A stretch of DNA of 20,400 nucleotides, from NCBI GenBank assembly GCA_947631365.1, contig CANRLB010000008.1:1-20400 (forward strand), in the 5' to 3' direction. Shown piece after piece: positions 13,495-20,400 of this stretch; position 1 is the first letter of the stretch; every line of letters begins with the position of its first letter. A model generated the notes under the pieces. The model did no database searches. It saw nothing but the letters and a program-made list of their open reading frames with translations, and had not been told where the DNA came from. A program made the position numbers and the translations under genes. The DNA is from an uncultured Bacilli bacterium. Lineage in GTDB: Bacteria; Bacillota_I; Bacilli_A; RF39; UBA660.

Positions 13495-14451
13495 TTATAA
13501 ACAACTATCGACAATATATGATACTAAAGCTATATCTTTATTTATATTGCCGCTTTTTAAATTATAATCTAATTTACTTAATTTAACAATTTCTTCTTTA
13601 ATTTCTTTTTTATGATATTTTCGCAAATTTTGATGAACTTTATCGAGCATCCACTCTGTTAAATTTAAATTACTAAGTATTTCAGAGATTGTCATTTTAT
13701 TTTCTTCATAAATAAGCGTTGCAAGCATTAATTTAAATTCGCGATATAAAAGAGAAATAATAATAGTTGGTTCTATTTTTAATATTCTACTTTCCTCTAA
13801 TAATTTTAATGAGCTTTTAATATCACGATTAATAATACTATCAACTAATTTGAAATTATTTTCTTCAATTGTTTTACTTGTAAGATTAATGACATCCTCA
13901 TATTTAATTTCCCCTGGTTTTCCATAGTAAGTCATTATTTTAATTAATTCATTGTAAGCTAAATCAAAATTACCTAAAGAGTTATTAAGAATATGCCATA
14001 ACGATTTATCATTAATTGAATATTTATTTTCATTACATATTTTAGATAATTCGTTTTTCATTTCCGTTTTGGTTAAAGAAGGACTAATATATAAATTATT
14101 GTTATCTTTAATTAATTTATATATTTTCTTTTTAGTATCTGCTTTTCCATTTAAAATAAAAATTAATTTAGTATGTTCATTTTCATGTTCTAGGTATTTT
14201 AATATTTTTTCACTTATTTCTTTATTTTTTTTAGAATCAGCATCTTTTAATGTCCCTAAAAATTTAGCATTTCTGACAATTATACATTTATCTTCATTAA
14301 AAAGCGAAAGATAACTAGCTTCACTTAAAATATCATCTATATTATTTTCTTCCATATTAAAACTAATGGTATTTTTAATATCTTTTTTAATCTTTTTTAA
14401 AGCTTCATTTGTATGATAAATTGTTTCACTAATAATTAAATAAGTATTCAT
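13495..14451 (-). CDS. holA: DNA polymerase III delta subunit
   Basis: The delta subunit of the clamp loader, which opens the beta sliding clamp during replication. The protein is 318 residues, close to the usual 320-345. It shows the family layout: an N-terminal AAA+-like domain without a real Walker A motif (MNTYLIISETIYHTNEALKK, then SLFNEDKCIIVRNAKFLG near 50-66, then HTKLIFILNGKADTKKKIYK near 97-116), a middle lid domain (NSLGNFDLAYNELIKIMTYY), and an all-helical C-terminal collar domain containing IISLLYREFKLML. In Bacillota holA commonly follows comEC; here an MFS gene lies between them. The ribosome site is weak (GAGATAATA), suggesting modest expression or coupling. Confidence 0.92.
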   Translation of the reverse strand: MNTYLIISETIYHTNEALKKIKKDIKNTISFNMEENNIDDILSEASYLSLFNEDKCIIVRNAKFLGTLKDADSKKNKEISEKILKYLEHENEHTKLIFILNGKADTKKKIYKLIKDNNNLYISPSLTKTEMKNELSKICNENKYSINDKSLWHILNNSLGNFDLAYNELIKIMTYYGKPGEIKYEDVINLTSKTIEENNFKLVDSIINRDIKSSLKLLEESRILKIEPTIIISLLYREFKLMLATLIYEENKMTISEILSNLNLTEWMLDKVHQNLRKYHKKEIKEEIVKLSKLDYNLKSGNINKDIALVSYIVDSCL

Positions 14452-14489
14452 GTTTTTATTATCTCAAATAATTAGTATTTTCACAATAC

Positions 14490-15677
14490 TTAATAGTCAG
14501 CATTTTCCCTTTTAATAAATAAAATTACTAAAAGCAAATAATGAATAATACCAATTATTAATGCTGGTAAAGTTAAATATTTAATGTTTAAATTAAAAAT
14601 TAAACCACAAATAAAAATGCCAATGGCATCACCTAAAAGTGATGTTGAATATTTACATACAGTTATAAAGAAACTATACTCCTTGGGTGGTTTATTAATA
14701 AAATATGAACCAAATAAATAACTAAATGGCTGATCAAGAATTAAAAGATAAATAATTGTAACTAGTAATAATACTCTACTACCAGTCAGAAATACTAAAA
14801 GGTATAAAATTAATCTTAAACCATATTTAAATACTAGATTGATTTGATCGTTTTGAAAATGCCATTTTTTTACCACTTTCATTGCCAGTAAATTAGATAC
14901 TATTCCTAAAAATAAAATAATAAAACTAGCTGTTTGAGTTTTTAAATGTAAATTTTCTGTTAAGGTTAATAAAGGTAGGCCTAAGATACTTGACCAAATA
15001 ATTGATGACATGCAGTCAGTTATAAAAAATAGGTAAAATATTTTATGAGTTTGAAAATACTTAAAAGCTTTTTTAAGATTAAAATTATTATTAGCATCTT
15101 TTTTATTTTTAGCACCATCATTAAGAATTAATAAAACTAAGAAAGATAAAAAGATAAAAATAACGGAGGTTAATAAACACATATTATAATCAAAAAGGAA
15201 AGAGGCAATATATTTACCTATTAGAATCGTGGCAATTAAAAAGCCAACTTTATTGCTTATTTCTTCAATAGTTGTTTTCTTGGTATAAGCCTCATCGCTT
15301 TTATTAATACTAATCATAAGAGGATAAATGCTTGATAAAATAACTTGATTGAAAGCAATATCAAAAAACATAACAAATTTAATTAAAAATAAATAGCCTG
15401 TATCATTTAAACAAATTAAAAATGTTCCAGTTAACATTTTTAAAATCAAAGTAATTGTAACGCCTGTTTTAAGTTTATTATAGGGAACTTTTATAGTAAA
15501 AAATAAAAAAACAAGAATAGTTATTACGGAAGCAATACTAGTAATATTAGCAATTGTAGATGTCGTTAAATTATTACTAGCAAGCCATAGGTCACGATAG
15601 CGAGAAAAAACTCCTACACTAATGGAAAAAAAGCTTAGAAAAAGATACAATAATTTTTCTTGATTTTTATTTTTCAT
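14490..15677 (-). CDS. Major facilitator superfamily transporter, substrate unknown
   Basis: A polytopic membrane protein of 395 residues with about twelve hydrophobic segments arranged as two halves of six, joined by a basic loop (GAKNKKDANNNFNLKKAFKY, near residue 190). Length and pattern fit the MFS. I see no diagnostic motif for a known substrate, and the usual GxLaDrxGrr signature between TM2 and TM3 is absent or strongly changed (KVPYNKLKTGVTIT). It sits between comEC and holA, a place where these genes are normally adjacent, so it may be a lineage-specific insertion. AGGTGAGA precedes the ATG by a few bases. Exporter function is possible but not shown. Confidence 0.8.
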   Translation of the reverse strand: MKNKNQEKLLYLFLSFFSISVGVFSRYRDLWLASNNLTTSTIANITSIASVITILVFLFFTIKVPYNKLKTGVTITLILKMLTGTFLICLNDTGYLFLIKFVMFFDIAFNQVILSSIYPLMISINKSDEAYTKKTTIEEISNKVGFLIATILIGKYIASFLFDYNMCLLTSVIFIFLSFLVLLILNDGAKNKKDANNNFNLKKAFKYFQTHKIFYLFFITDCMSSIIWSSILGLPLLTLTENLHLKTQTASFIILFLGIVSNLLAMKVVKKWHFQNDQINLVFKYGLRLILYLLVFLTGSRVLLLVTIIYLLILDQPFSYLFGSYFINKPPKEYSFFITVCKYSTSLLGDAIGIFICGLIFNLNIKYLTLPALIIGIIHYLLLVILFIKRENADY

Positions 15678-15699
15678 TATCTCACCTATTATAAACTAT

Positions 15700-15728
15700 A
15701 TCATAATTTATGATTATTTTAAAGTCAT
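15700..15728 (-). promoter_or_regulatory. Possible promoter for the MFS-holA-mnmA genes
   Basis: On the minus strand ATGACT (15728-15723), a 17-base spacer and TATGAT (15705-15700) lie between the comEC terminator and the MFS gene start. Both boxes are partial matches. Confidence 0.4.
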
Positions 15729-15730
15729 TT

Positions 15731-15762
15731 TAAAAAAGAGTAAGGCCTTAAAACTTTACTCT
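15731..15762 (-). terminator. Intrinsic terminator after comEC
   Basis: On the minus strand AGAGTAA (15762-15756), a 12-base loop and TTACTCT (15743-15737) are followed by a run of T (to 15732). It lies 34 bases past the comEC stop codon and separates the comE unit from the MFS-holA-mnmA unit. The stem has only seven pairs, so termination may be partial. Confidence 0.7.
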
Positions 15763-15795
15763 AATCTATATAAACATTATATAATGTATTATATT

Positions 15796-17826
15796 TTATG
15801 GCTTAAATTCCTTTATCGTGTAGCCTTTTTTATTAATCATAATGAGAATTGTTCCACTAGTTTGAGTATTCAAATATTTAATATTTAAATCTTCTAAAGT
15901 TTTAATTGTTTCACTTGCAGGATGATGATAAATATTATTACGGCCACTTGATATAATAGCTAATTGGGGATTTATGTATTTTAAAAAATTATAATCACTA
16001 CTTGTTTTGCTGCCATGATGAGCTAGTTTAATAAAATCCGTTTTTATTTGATAATCATTAAGTAATTTTACTTCAATAGCTTTTGATGTATCTCCCATAA
16101 AAAGAAACCGGTAATTTAAAATATCAAAGTAACTAATTATACTACTTTCATTTTCATTATCATTATAATACTTATTGATATTTATATAATTAAAATATTT
16201 ACTTTGATAGTTTTTTACAATATGTCCCTTCTTTAAAATTTCTTCTTCTAATTTATTAATATTTCCTTTATTAATAATAATATTATCAATTGTTAATTTA
16301 TCTAATAAATTAAGTGTCTCTTTCGCATGATCGGCATCACCATGCGAAAGAATGAGTAAATCAATCTTAAAAATTCCCTGGCTTTTTAAAAATTTTATGG
16401 TCTTATCAGATATATGATAATCTGAATAACTCCCTCCGGTATCAATCATAATAACTTCATTTTTATAAGGACTAATTAATAAACTAGAATCACCTTGCCC
16501 GACATCCAAAAAATAAACATAGTAATTACTATCTAATCTATAAACAAATTTATTGAAGAAAAGTAATATAAAAAGAATTATAAAATAATATTTTTTATTA
16601 TTTAAATAAATTAAATATAAAAATAAATAATAAATTATAATAGTCCCTATAAAGAGTTTGGGCATAATAATATTTATATTTAATTGATAAAAAATTTTAT
16701 TAGAATATTCTAATAGATTAATAAAGCCATTAAAAATAGGACTAAAAATAGGAATTAAAAAAGTAATAATACTTAAAGGAAATAAGATTATAGATATAAA
16801 AGGAACATAAAGAATATTTAAAAATAAGCTTAAAATATTTATTTCATAATTTAAATTAATGGTAATTGGTAGGCTAACTAAAAAGGAAATTAAACTAATT
16901 TTAAATATTTTTTGAATATAATTACCTTTAATTTTATTATTCATTAAAATAAGAGCAAACGAAATTAAGAATGAATATTGAAATCCTACATTATAGATGA
17001 TAAATGGATTTATAATAATGAGGATAATTGCACAGAGTAATAATATTTTAAAAGAAGATAATTTTATTTTAAAATAGTCTAAAATGTTTTTTAAAAGATA
17101 AAAAATTACGACTCTTAAAACAGAAGCAGTAAAATTAACAAGAAACGCATAAAAAGTTAATAGTAAACTTATTATTAATTTTTTAAATTTTAACTTTTTT
17201 AGAAATTTATTTAATATTAAAATAATTAGACCTATATGCATACCGGAAATGGCAAATAAATGCCAGATACCATTACTTTGATAAATATTATAAATATTTT
17301 CATCTAAAAAATCTTTATTTCCTAATATAAATAAATTTAAATATGTTTTGACTTTTTGATCATATGCATTAATTTTTTGGGTTAAAACATTTTTGATTTT
17401 GTAAAAAATATTTTCATCCTTTAGTATTTTTATTTTATCAACTTCAAGGGAAGTATATATTTTATTATTATATAAATATTTTTTATAATTAAAATTATTA
17501 GGAATAGTATTATTATTAAGACTATTTAATTTTCCAGTAATTAAGACTTTTTTTCCTAATAAATTTATATTATCTTGCTTATTTAAATAATATGTACAAA
17601 TAATTTTTTCATCACTTTTTAAAATAAAATTTATTTTGTCATCATCATAATTAATTTTAATTATAGTACCTTCTAAATTAGTAAAATCACTTATATTTGT
17701 TCTATATTTAATAATAATGGTCGTAAAGATGAAATAAATTATGGTAAAGATAATTAAAAAATAGTAAAAATAATTAGACTGTAATATAGTCTTTAATTTT
17801 ATTGAATGTTGCATCTTTGATACCAT
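15796..17826 (-). CDS. comEC: ComEC/Rec2 DNA uptake channel
   Basis: The membrane channel that takes single-stranded DNA into competent cells. Its 676 residues divide into an N-terminal membrane span (about 18-38), an OB-like extracellular domain (about 50-130), the Competence domain with GIWHLFAISGMHIGLI at 186-201, several further membrane spans up to about 425, and a C-terminal metallo-beta-lactamase-like domain starting DVGQGDS (441-447), DTGG (462-465) and SHGDADH (494-500). The metal-binding motif is intact, which suits a nuclease-type role for this domain. The start overlaps comEA by 53 bases; Met5 is an alternative, and neither has a strong ribosome site, so coupling to comEA is likely. 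No comEB lies between comEA and comEC, unlike in Bacillus. Confidence 0.95.
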   Translation of the reverse strand: MVSKMQHSIKLKTILQSNYFYYFLIIFTIIYFIFTTIIIKYRTNISDFTNLEGTIIKINYDDDKINFILKSDEKIICTYYLNKQDNINLLGKKVLITGKLNSLNNNTIPNNFNYKKYLYNNKIYTSLEVDKIKILKDENIFYKIKNVLTQKINAYDQKVKTYLNLFILGNKDFLDENIYNIYQSNGIWHLFAISGMHIGLIILILNKFLKKLKFKKLIISLLLTFYAFLVNFTASVLRVVIFYLLKNILDYFKIKLSSFKILLLCAIILIIINPFIIYNVGFQYSFLISFALILMNNKIKGNYIQKIFKISLISFLVSLPITINLNYEINILSLFLNILYVPFISIILFPLSIITFLIPIFSPIFNGFINLLEYSNKIFYQLNINIIMPKLFIGTIIIYYLFLYLIYLNNKKYYFIILFILLFFNKFVYRLDSNYYVYFLDVGQGDSSLLISPYKNEVIMIDTGGSYSDYHISDKTIKFLKSQGIFKIDLLILSHGDADHAKETLNLLDKLTIDNIIINKGNINKLEEEILKKGHIVKNYQSKYFNYININKYYNDNENESSIISYFDILNYRFLFMGDTSKAIEVKLLNDYQIKTDFIKLAHHGSKTSSDYNFLKYINPQLAIISSGRNNIYHHPASETIKTLEDLNIKYLNTQTSGTILIMINKKGYTIKEFKP

Positions 17827-18580
17827 TTACTTTTTTAATATCATCTATACTTTTAAAAAGGCCATTAGTTTCTCGATATTTTATAATATCTAAAGCTTTA
17901 CTTTCTCCAATCCCACTAAGAGTCATTAATTCACTGACGTTAGCTGTATTAATATTAACTAGTTTAGATTCATTTTCATTAGGGGTAGTATTAGTTGCAT
18001 CTTTATTAGATGAATTATTATTACTAGCTTCTAAATTATTATCTAAATTATCTTTAATATCATTATTCTCTTTTTCAGAACTAGTGATAACACTACTAAA
18101 AGAATCTTTACAATCAGTTATATCATAAGTTGGACAATTACAAGTAGTATCTTCTTTTGATAAAGACTTATCTTTTTTATATTCATTTTTTGTATAAACA
18201 AAAATTACTAACTCATCAGATAAATGACGACTTAAATTAATATTGTCACTATAAGCATCTTTATTAAAGCCGCCAGCCATTTTTACTACATCATTTATTA
18301 TATTAGCATCACTTACTTCATAAACACCAGGATTTTTAACAGCTCCTTTTATTTCTACATGATAATTAGTTTTTTCTTCATTTTTTAAAGTTTCTTCATT
18401 AAGATTATTTTCTGAAGTTTCATTATTACATGTAATTAATTCATTATTAGGACATTCACACTTTTTATTAATATACTTATAAATTAGTAGTAAGGTGCTT
18501 ATTAAAAGAATTATATTTAATAAAATACTAATTAATAATGTCATTAATTTTGGTGGTTTAACATTAGAAAAAAAATCCAT
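17774..18580 (-). CDS. comEA: ComEA DNA receptor with SLBB domain and cysteine motifs
   Basis: A membrane-anchored DNA-binding protein for natural transformation, 268 residues. One N-terminal membrane span (about 11-35) is followed by an SLBB domain (about 72-130; EIKGAVKNPGVYEVSD, then DNINLSRHLSDELVIFV), a polar Ser/Asn-rich linker (about 160-205), and a C-terminal helix-hairpin-helix pair (LVNINTANVSELMTLSGIGE, then NGLFKSIDDIKKVNGI) that binds DNA outside the cell. Two identically spaced cysteine motifs flank the SLBB domain: CECPNNELITC (41-51) and CNCPTYDITDC (147-157). These are unusual for ComEA and may bind metal or form disulfides. A strong AAAGGAGG precedes the ATG. comEC follows with overlap, forming the comE operon. 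Confidence 0.94.
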   Translation of the reverse strand: MDFFSNVKPPKLMTLLISILLNIILLISTLLLIYKYINKKCECPNNELITCNNETSENNLNEETLKNEEKTNYHVEIKGAVKNPGVYEVSDANIINDVVKMAGGFNKDAYSDNINLSRHLSDELVIFVYTKNEYKKDKSLSKEDTTCNCPTYDITDCKDSFSSVITSSEKENNDIKDNLDNNLEASNNNSSNKDATNTTPNENESKLVNINTANVSELMTLSGIGESKALDIIKYRETNGLFKSIDDIKKVNGIKDATFNKIKDYITV

Positions 18581-18614
18581 AAAATTCCTCCTTTCAATAA
18601 TATATATAAAAGGA

Positions 18615-18643
18615 TTTTTATAGATTTCCTTCTTTTTTCACAA
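18615..18643 (-). promoter_or_regulatory. Weak possible promoter for comEA-comEC
   Basis: On the minus strand TTGTGA (18643-18638) with a 17-base spacer leads to TAAAAA (18620-18615); a TATAAA overlaps at 18622-18617. Matches are partial. No ComK-type box was recognised. Confidence 0.28.
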
Positions 18644-18653
18644 AACTTTCACT

Positions 18654-19820
18654 TTAATTAGTTAATTTTTTTAATTCTAATTGATATTTTGTTTCATTGT
18701 TTTCAATTGCTACTCTTTGAGTTAAAAATAGCATAGCGATAAAATTAATTGTTGATGATCCGCCATAACTCATTAAAGGAAGAGGAACACCAGTTAAAGG
18801 AAGAAGGGCTAGCATACCACATAAATTAATGATAATGTGAAATGCAAAGAGCCAAAAAGTACCATAAGCAATAATAGAATTTCTTAAATTGTAAGCTTCT
18901 TTAGCAATTTTTAAAATACGATATAAAAGTAAAATATATAAAGTTAGTACAAAGATACCAGCAAATAAACCAAGTTCTTCAACTAAGATGGCAAAGATGA
19001 AATCAGTATGACTTTCTGGTAAATATAAGTATTTTTGCGAACTATTGCCAACACCAACACCCGTAAAGCTTCCATTATTTATAGCTATAAAACCATTACA
19101 AACTTGATAACCAGATTCTTCAGTATATCTTTGACAAGGATTGCGAAAATTAAAACGACTCATTTGATCGCTATTAAGAATTTCAGCACCACTATAAACT
19201 AAGGCTAGTAATAGTAATATGCCACCAATTCCTAAAGCTAGCATAATTTTTGGTAAATTACTTTTAGCCATTGGTATGCTTATAAAAATACAAAAAGCAA
19301 TTGCTAATAAAATCATTGCACTACCAAAGTCAGGTTGCATGGCAATTAAGATACCTATAATAAAAGCAATTGCTAAAGGAATTAAATATTCGACAATATT
19401 AGCATTCTGGTTTTTTATTAACTTATTATAATAAATTGCCATAAATAAAATTAAAAATGATTTAGCAAATTCTGATGGTTGTAAGGCAAAACCGGTATGA
19501 GGAATATAAAACCAACTTTGAACGTGATTAGTAATTTCTCCATATACTAATAATGCCGCTAAAACTATCGTAATACCAATTATTAAGAACCAATGAATTT
19601 TTTTGTACCACTTAGTTTTTATATGTAAAATAATAAAGCCCCCAATAAAAGATGCAATAATAAATGCAAGTTGTCTTACAAAAAAATAAGTAATACTTTT
19701 ATTGTAACGATGAATGGCAGAAATTGATGATGATGAAAAAACCATTAAAAGGCCAATACTACATAATAAAATTGTAATAATTAGTAAAGGTTTATCAATT
19801 TTAGAAAATGTCTTTTTCAT
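18654..19820 (-). CDS. ftsW: FtsW-type peptidoglycan glycosyltransferase (SEDS family)
   Basis: A SEDS-family polymerase that works with a class B PBP to build peptidoglycan at the septum. At 388 residues with about ten membrane spans it is normal in size. Signatures are LQPSEFAK at 113-120, QPDFGSAMI at 162-170, GVGVGNSSQKYLYLPESHTD at 254-273 and, near the C-terminus, PLTGVPLPLMSYGGSS. The PE.HTDF stretch and the TGVPLP..SYGGSS ending favour FtsW/SpoVE over RodA; D273 is the expected catalytic aspartate. The large outer loop has a cysteine pair (C229 and C241, in NPCQRYTEESGYQVCNG) where most FtsW proteins have none. AAGGTGAAAG precedes the ATG. It is upstream of comEA on the same strand with a 73-base gap. 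Confidence 0.94.
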   Translation of the reverse strand: MKKTFSKIDKPLLIITILLCSIGLLMVFSSSSISAIHRYNKSITYFFVRQLAFIIASFIGGFIILHIKTKWYKKIHWFLIIGITIVLAALLVYGEITNHVQSWFYIPHTGFALQPSEFAKSFLILFMAIYYNKLIKNQNANIVEYLIPLAIAFIIGILIAMQPDFGSAMILLAIAFCIFISIPMAKSNLPKIMLALGIGGILLLLALVYSGAEILNSDQMSRFNFRNPCQRYTEESGYQVCNGFIAINNGSFTGVGVGNSSQKYLYLPESHTDFIFAILVEELGLFAGIFVLTLYILLLYRILKIAKEAYNLRNSIIAYGTFWLFAFHIIINLCGMLALLPLTGVPLPLMSYGGSSTINFIAMLFLTQRVAIENNETKYQLELKKLTN

Positions 19821-19862
19821 ACTTTCACCTTAATAATATCATATCATATGAAAAAAAATATC

Positions 19863-19891
19863 TAAATAATATATTAATTTTTTAATGTCAA
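19863..19891 (-). promoter_or_regulatory. Probable ftsW promoter
   Basis: On the minus strand a perfect TTGACA (19891-19886) and a 17-base spacer lead to TATTTA (19868-19863), a poor -10 box. It lies 43 bases before the ftsW start and close to the divergent start region of the small plus-strand gene. Confidence 0.42.
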
Positions 19892-19913
19892 AATGTGACT
19901 ATAATTAATAAAA

Positions 19914-19919
19914 TATAAT
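19914..19919 (+). promoter_or_regulatory. Possible -10 box for the YjcZ-like gene
   Basis: A perfect TATAAT lies 22 bases before the ATG and just upstream of an AAAGGAGG ribosome site. A second TATAAT is at 19900-19905. No good -35 box pairs with either, so another sigma factor or an activator is possible. Confidence 0.35.
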
Positions 19920-19941
19920 AGATACATAAAGGAGGTATAAT

Positions 19942-20136
19942 ATGTATTATTACGGAAATAATGGCTACTATGGTGGTAACTATGCTGGTACTCCTTGTTG
20001 TGGCGGTGGAAACTATGCAGGATATACAAGTGGTTATGGTATAGGAGCAGCAATATGGATTGTATTATTCATATTATTAGTAATAATTATCGGTGCTGGT
20101 TTCTTTACTGGCAATAATAATAATTATAATAACTAG
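19942..20136 (+). CDS. YjcZ-like small Gly/Tyr-rich membrane protein
   Basis: A 64-residue protein with a glycine-, tyrosine- and asparagine-rich N-terminal half (MYYYGNNGYYGGNYAG, then CCGGGNYAGY), one membrane span (about 35-56, IWIVLFILLVIIIGAGFF) and a short Asn-rich tail. This layout resembles the YjcZ family of small Bacillota proteins, some of which are spore-associated; the resemblance rests on composition and the VLFILLxIIxGA span rather than a full alignment. Tail-anchored topology with the Gly/Tyr part exposed is expected. The ATG follows a strong AAAGGAGG site and the gene ends in a compact terminator, so it is a real single-gene unit. Two adjacent cysteines (CC) sit in the Gly-rich part. 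Confidence 0.82.
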   Translation: MYYYGNNGYYGGNYAGTPCCGGGNYAGYTSGYGIGAAIWIVLFILLVIIIGAGFFTGNNNNYNN

Positions 20137-20160
20137 GAAGATGCGTCTTCCTTTTTATTT
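20135..20160 (+). terminator. Intrinsic terminator of the YjcZ-like gene
   Basis: AGGAAGA (20135-20141), a TGCG loop and TCTTCCT (20146-20152) form a seven-pair hairpin followed by TTTTATTT. The stem begins inside the stop codon of the small gene and reaches the 3' end of the convergent gene at 20155-20361. Confidence 0.88.
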
Positions 20161-20361
20161 TGCCTCTTTATTTATTTCTAATATTTTAAGAGCAATTTTC
20201 TTCTTTAATTTATTTACTAAATTATTATAAGCTTCATTAATAGCAATATCTAAATTGTCTTTTTCATATTCATTTAAATATTTTATTAAAAATACCTCTA
20301 CAAATAAATCACTATAATTAGTAGTAAATTCATCAATCATTTTTTTTAAATTCTTATTCAT
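20155..20361 (-). CDS. Small hypothetical protein, helical
   Basis: A 68-residue, highly charged, probably all-helical cytoplasmic protein (MNKNLKKMIDEFTTNYSDLF to the end KIALKILEINKEAK) that I do not recognise. It has no membrane span, cysteines or known motif. It is judged real because a purine-rich GAGGGAGAG ribosome site sits about six bases before the ATG and it fills the space between the convergent terminator and the window edge. Its 3' end lies beside the terminator of the YjcZ-like gene. The promoter is not fully in view. Confidence 0.6.
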   Translation of the reverse strand: MNKNLKKMIDEFTTNYSDLFVEVFLIKYLNEYEKDNLDIAINEAYNNLVNKLKKKIALKILEINKEAK

Positions 20362-20400
20362 AAATTCTCTCCCTCTACTATTTATATATGTTTTATTTTG

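Noticed and set aside
17802..18128. Plus-strand open frame antisense to comEA
   Set aside because: Lies opposite the Ser/Asn-rich linker and HhH region; no ribosome site or family resemblance. Other antisense frames at 8579-8827, 11552-11749, 14069-14314 and 19219-19431 were dropped for the same reason.
18610..18632. Weak hairpin AAGGA/TCCTT after ftsW
   Set aside because: About five Watson-Crick pairs with a 12-base loop and no clean T-run; too weak to call a terminator.
20135..20152. Bidirectional terminator also serving the minus-strand small gene
   Set aside because: On the minus strand the stem is followed by TAGTTATTATAATT rather than a T-run, so only plus-strand termination is supported.
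1..20400. UGA recoded as tryptophan, as in some Mollicutes
   Set aside because: All genes reach expected lengths with UGA as stop and conserved tryptophans are TGG; comN ends in TGA.

Overview
The window is strongly AT-rich, densely packed and mostly coded on the minus strand. It uses the standard code: tryptophans are TGG and the genes are full length with TGA read as stop. The gene set points to a low-GC Gram-positive bacterium of the Bacilli type, possibly one of the small-genome gut lineages near Erysipelotrichia/RF39. Supporting genes are a T-box hisS-aspS operon, a comN-rel-dtd cluster, comEA-comEC-holA, an SpoVB-like flippase and FtsW. The lineage is inferred from gene content and composition only.

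Layout, left to right. (1) 1-2282: minus-strand aspS (runs off the left edge, archaeal-genre AspRS) and hisS, behind a sigma-A-type promoter and a T-box leader whose specifier reads GACAC (Asp GAC overlapping His CAC). (2) 2295-7026: a seven-gene minus-strand operon under a perfect TTGACA-17-TATAAT promoter. Six genes are tandem paralogues of an unrecognised cytoplasmic protein family with near-identical C-termini and divergent middles; the other gene is unrelated and also unrecognised. Exact and near-exact repeats of 130-142 bp show recent duplication or gene conversion. (3) 7028-10996: comN, rel, dtd and a YkgJ-type cysteine-cluster gene, an apparent operon. (4) 11061-12362: a plus-strand SpoVB-type flippase, divergent from comN and convergent with mnmA. 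(5) 12357-18580: mnmA, holA, an MFS transporter, then comEC and comEA, with a terminator after comEC. (6) 18654-20361: ftsW, a plus-strand YjcZ-like small membrane protein, and a small minus-strand hypothetical gene.

The housekeeping genes cover tRNA charging and repair (AspRS, HisRS, Dtd), tRNA thiolation (MnmA), stringent response (Rel), clamp loading (HolA), DNA uptake (ComEA, ComEC, perhaps tuned by ComN) and septal wall synthesis (FtsW). The order rel-dtd-hisS-aspS is a known Bacillota neighbourhood. The paralogue operon and the cysteine-cluster gene sit between dtd and hisS, so they look like an accessory insertion in a conserved block. That operon is the best candidate for an undescribed system. 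Other points of interest are a Rel protein with a changed hydrolase motif (HDxxED to HDVLDY), paired C-x-C-P-x7-C motifs flanking the SLBB domain of ComEA, and the archaeal-type AspRS.
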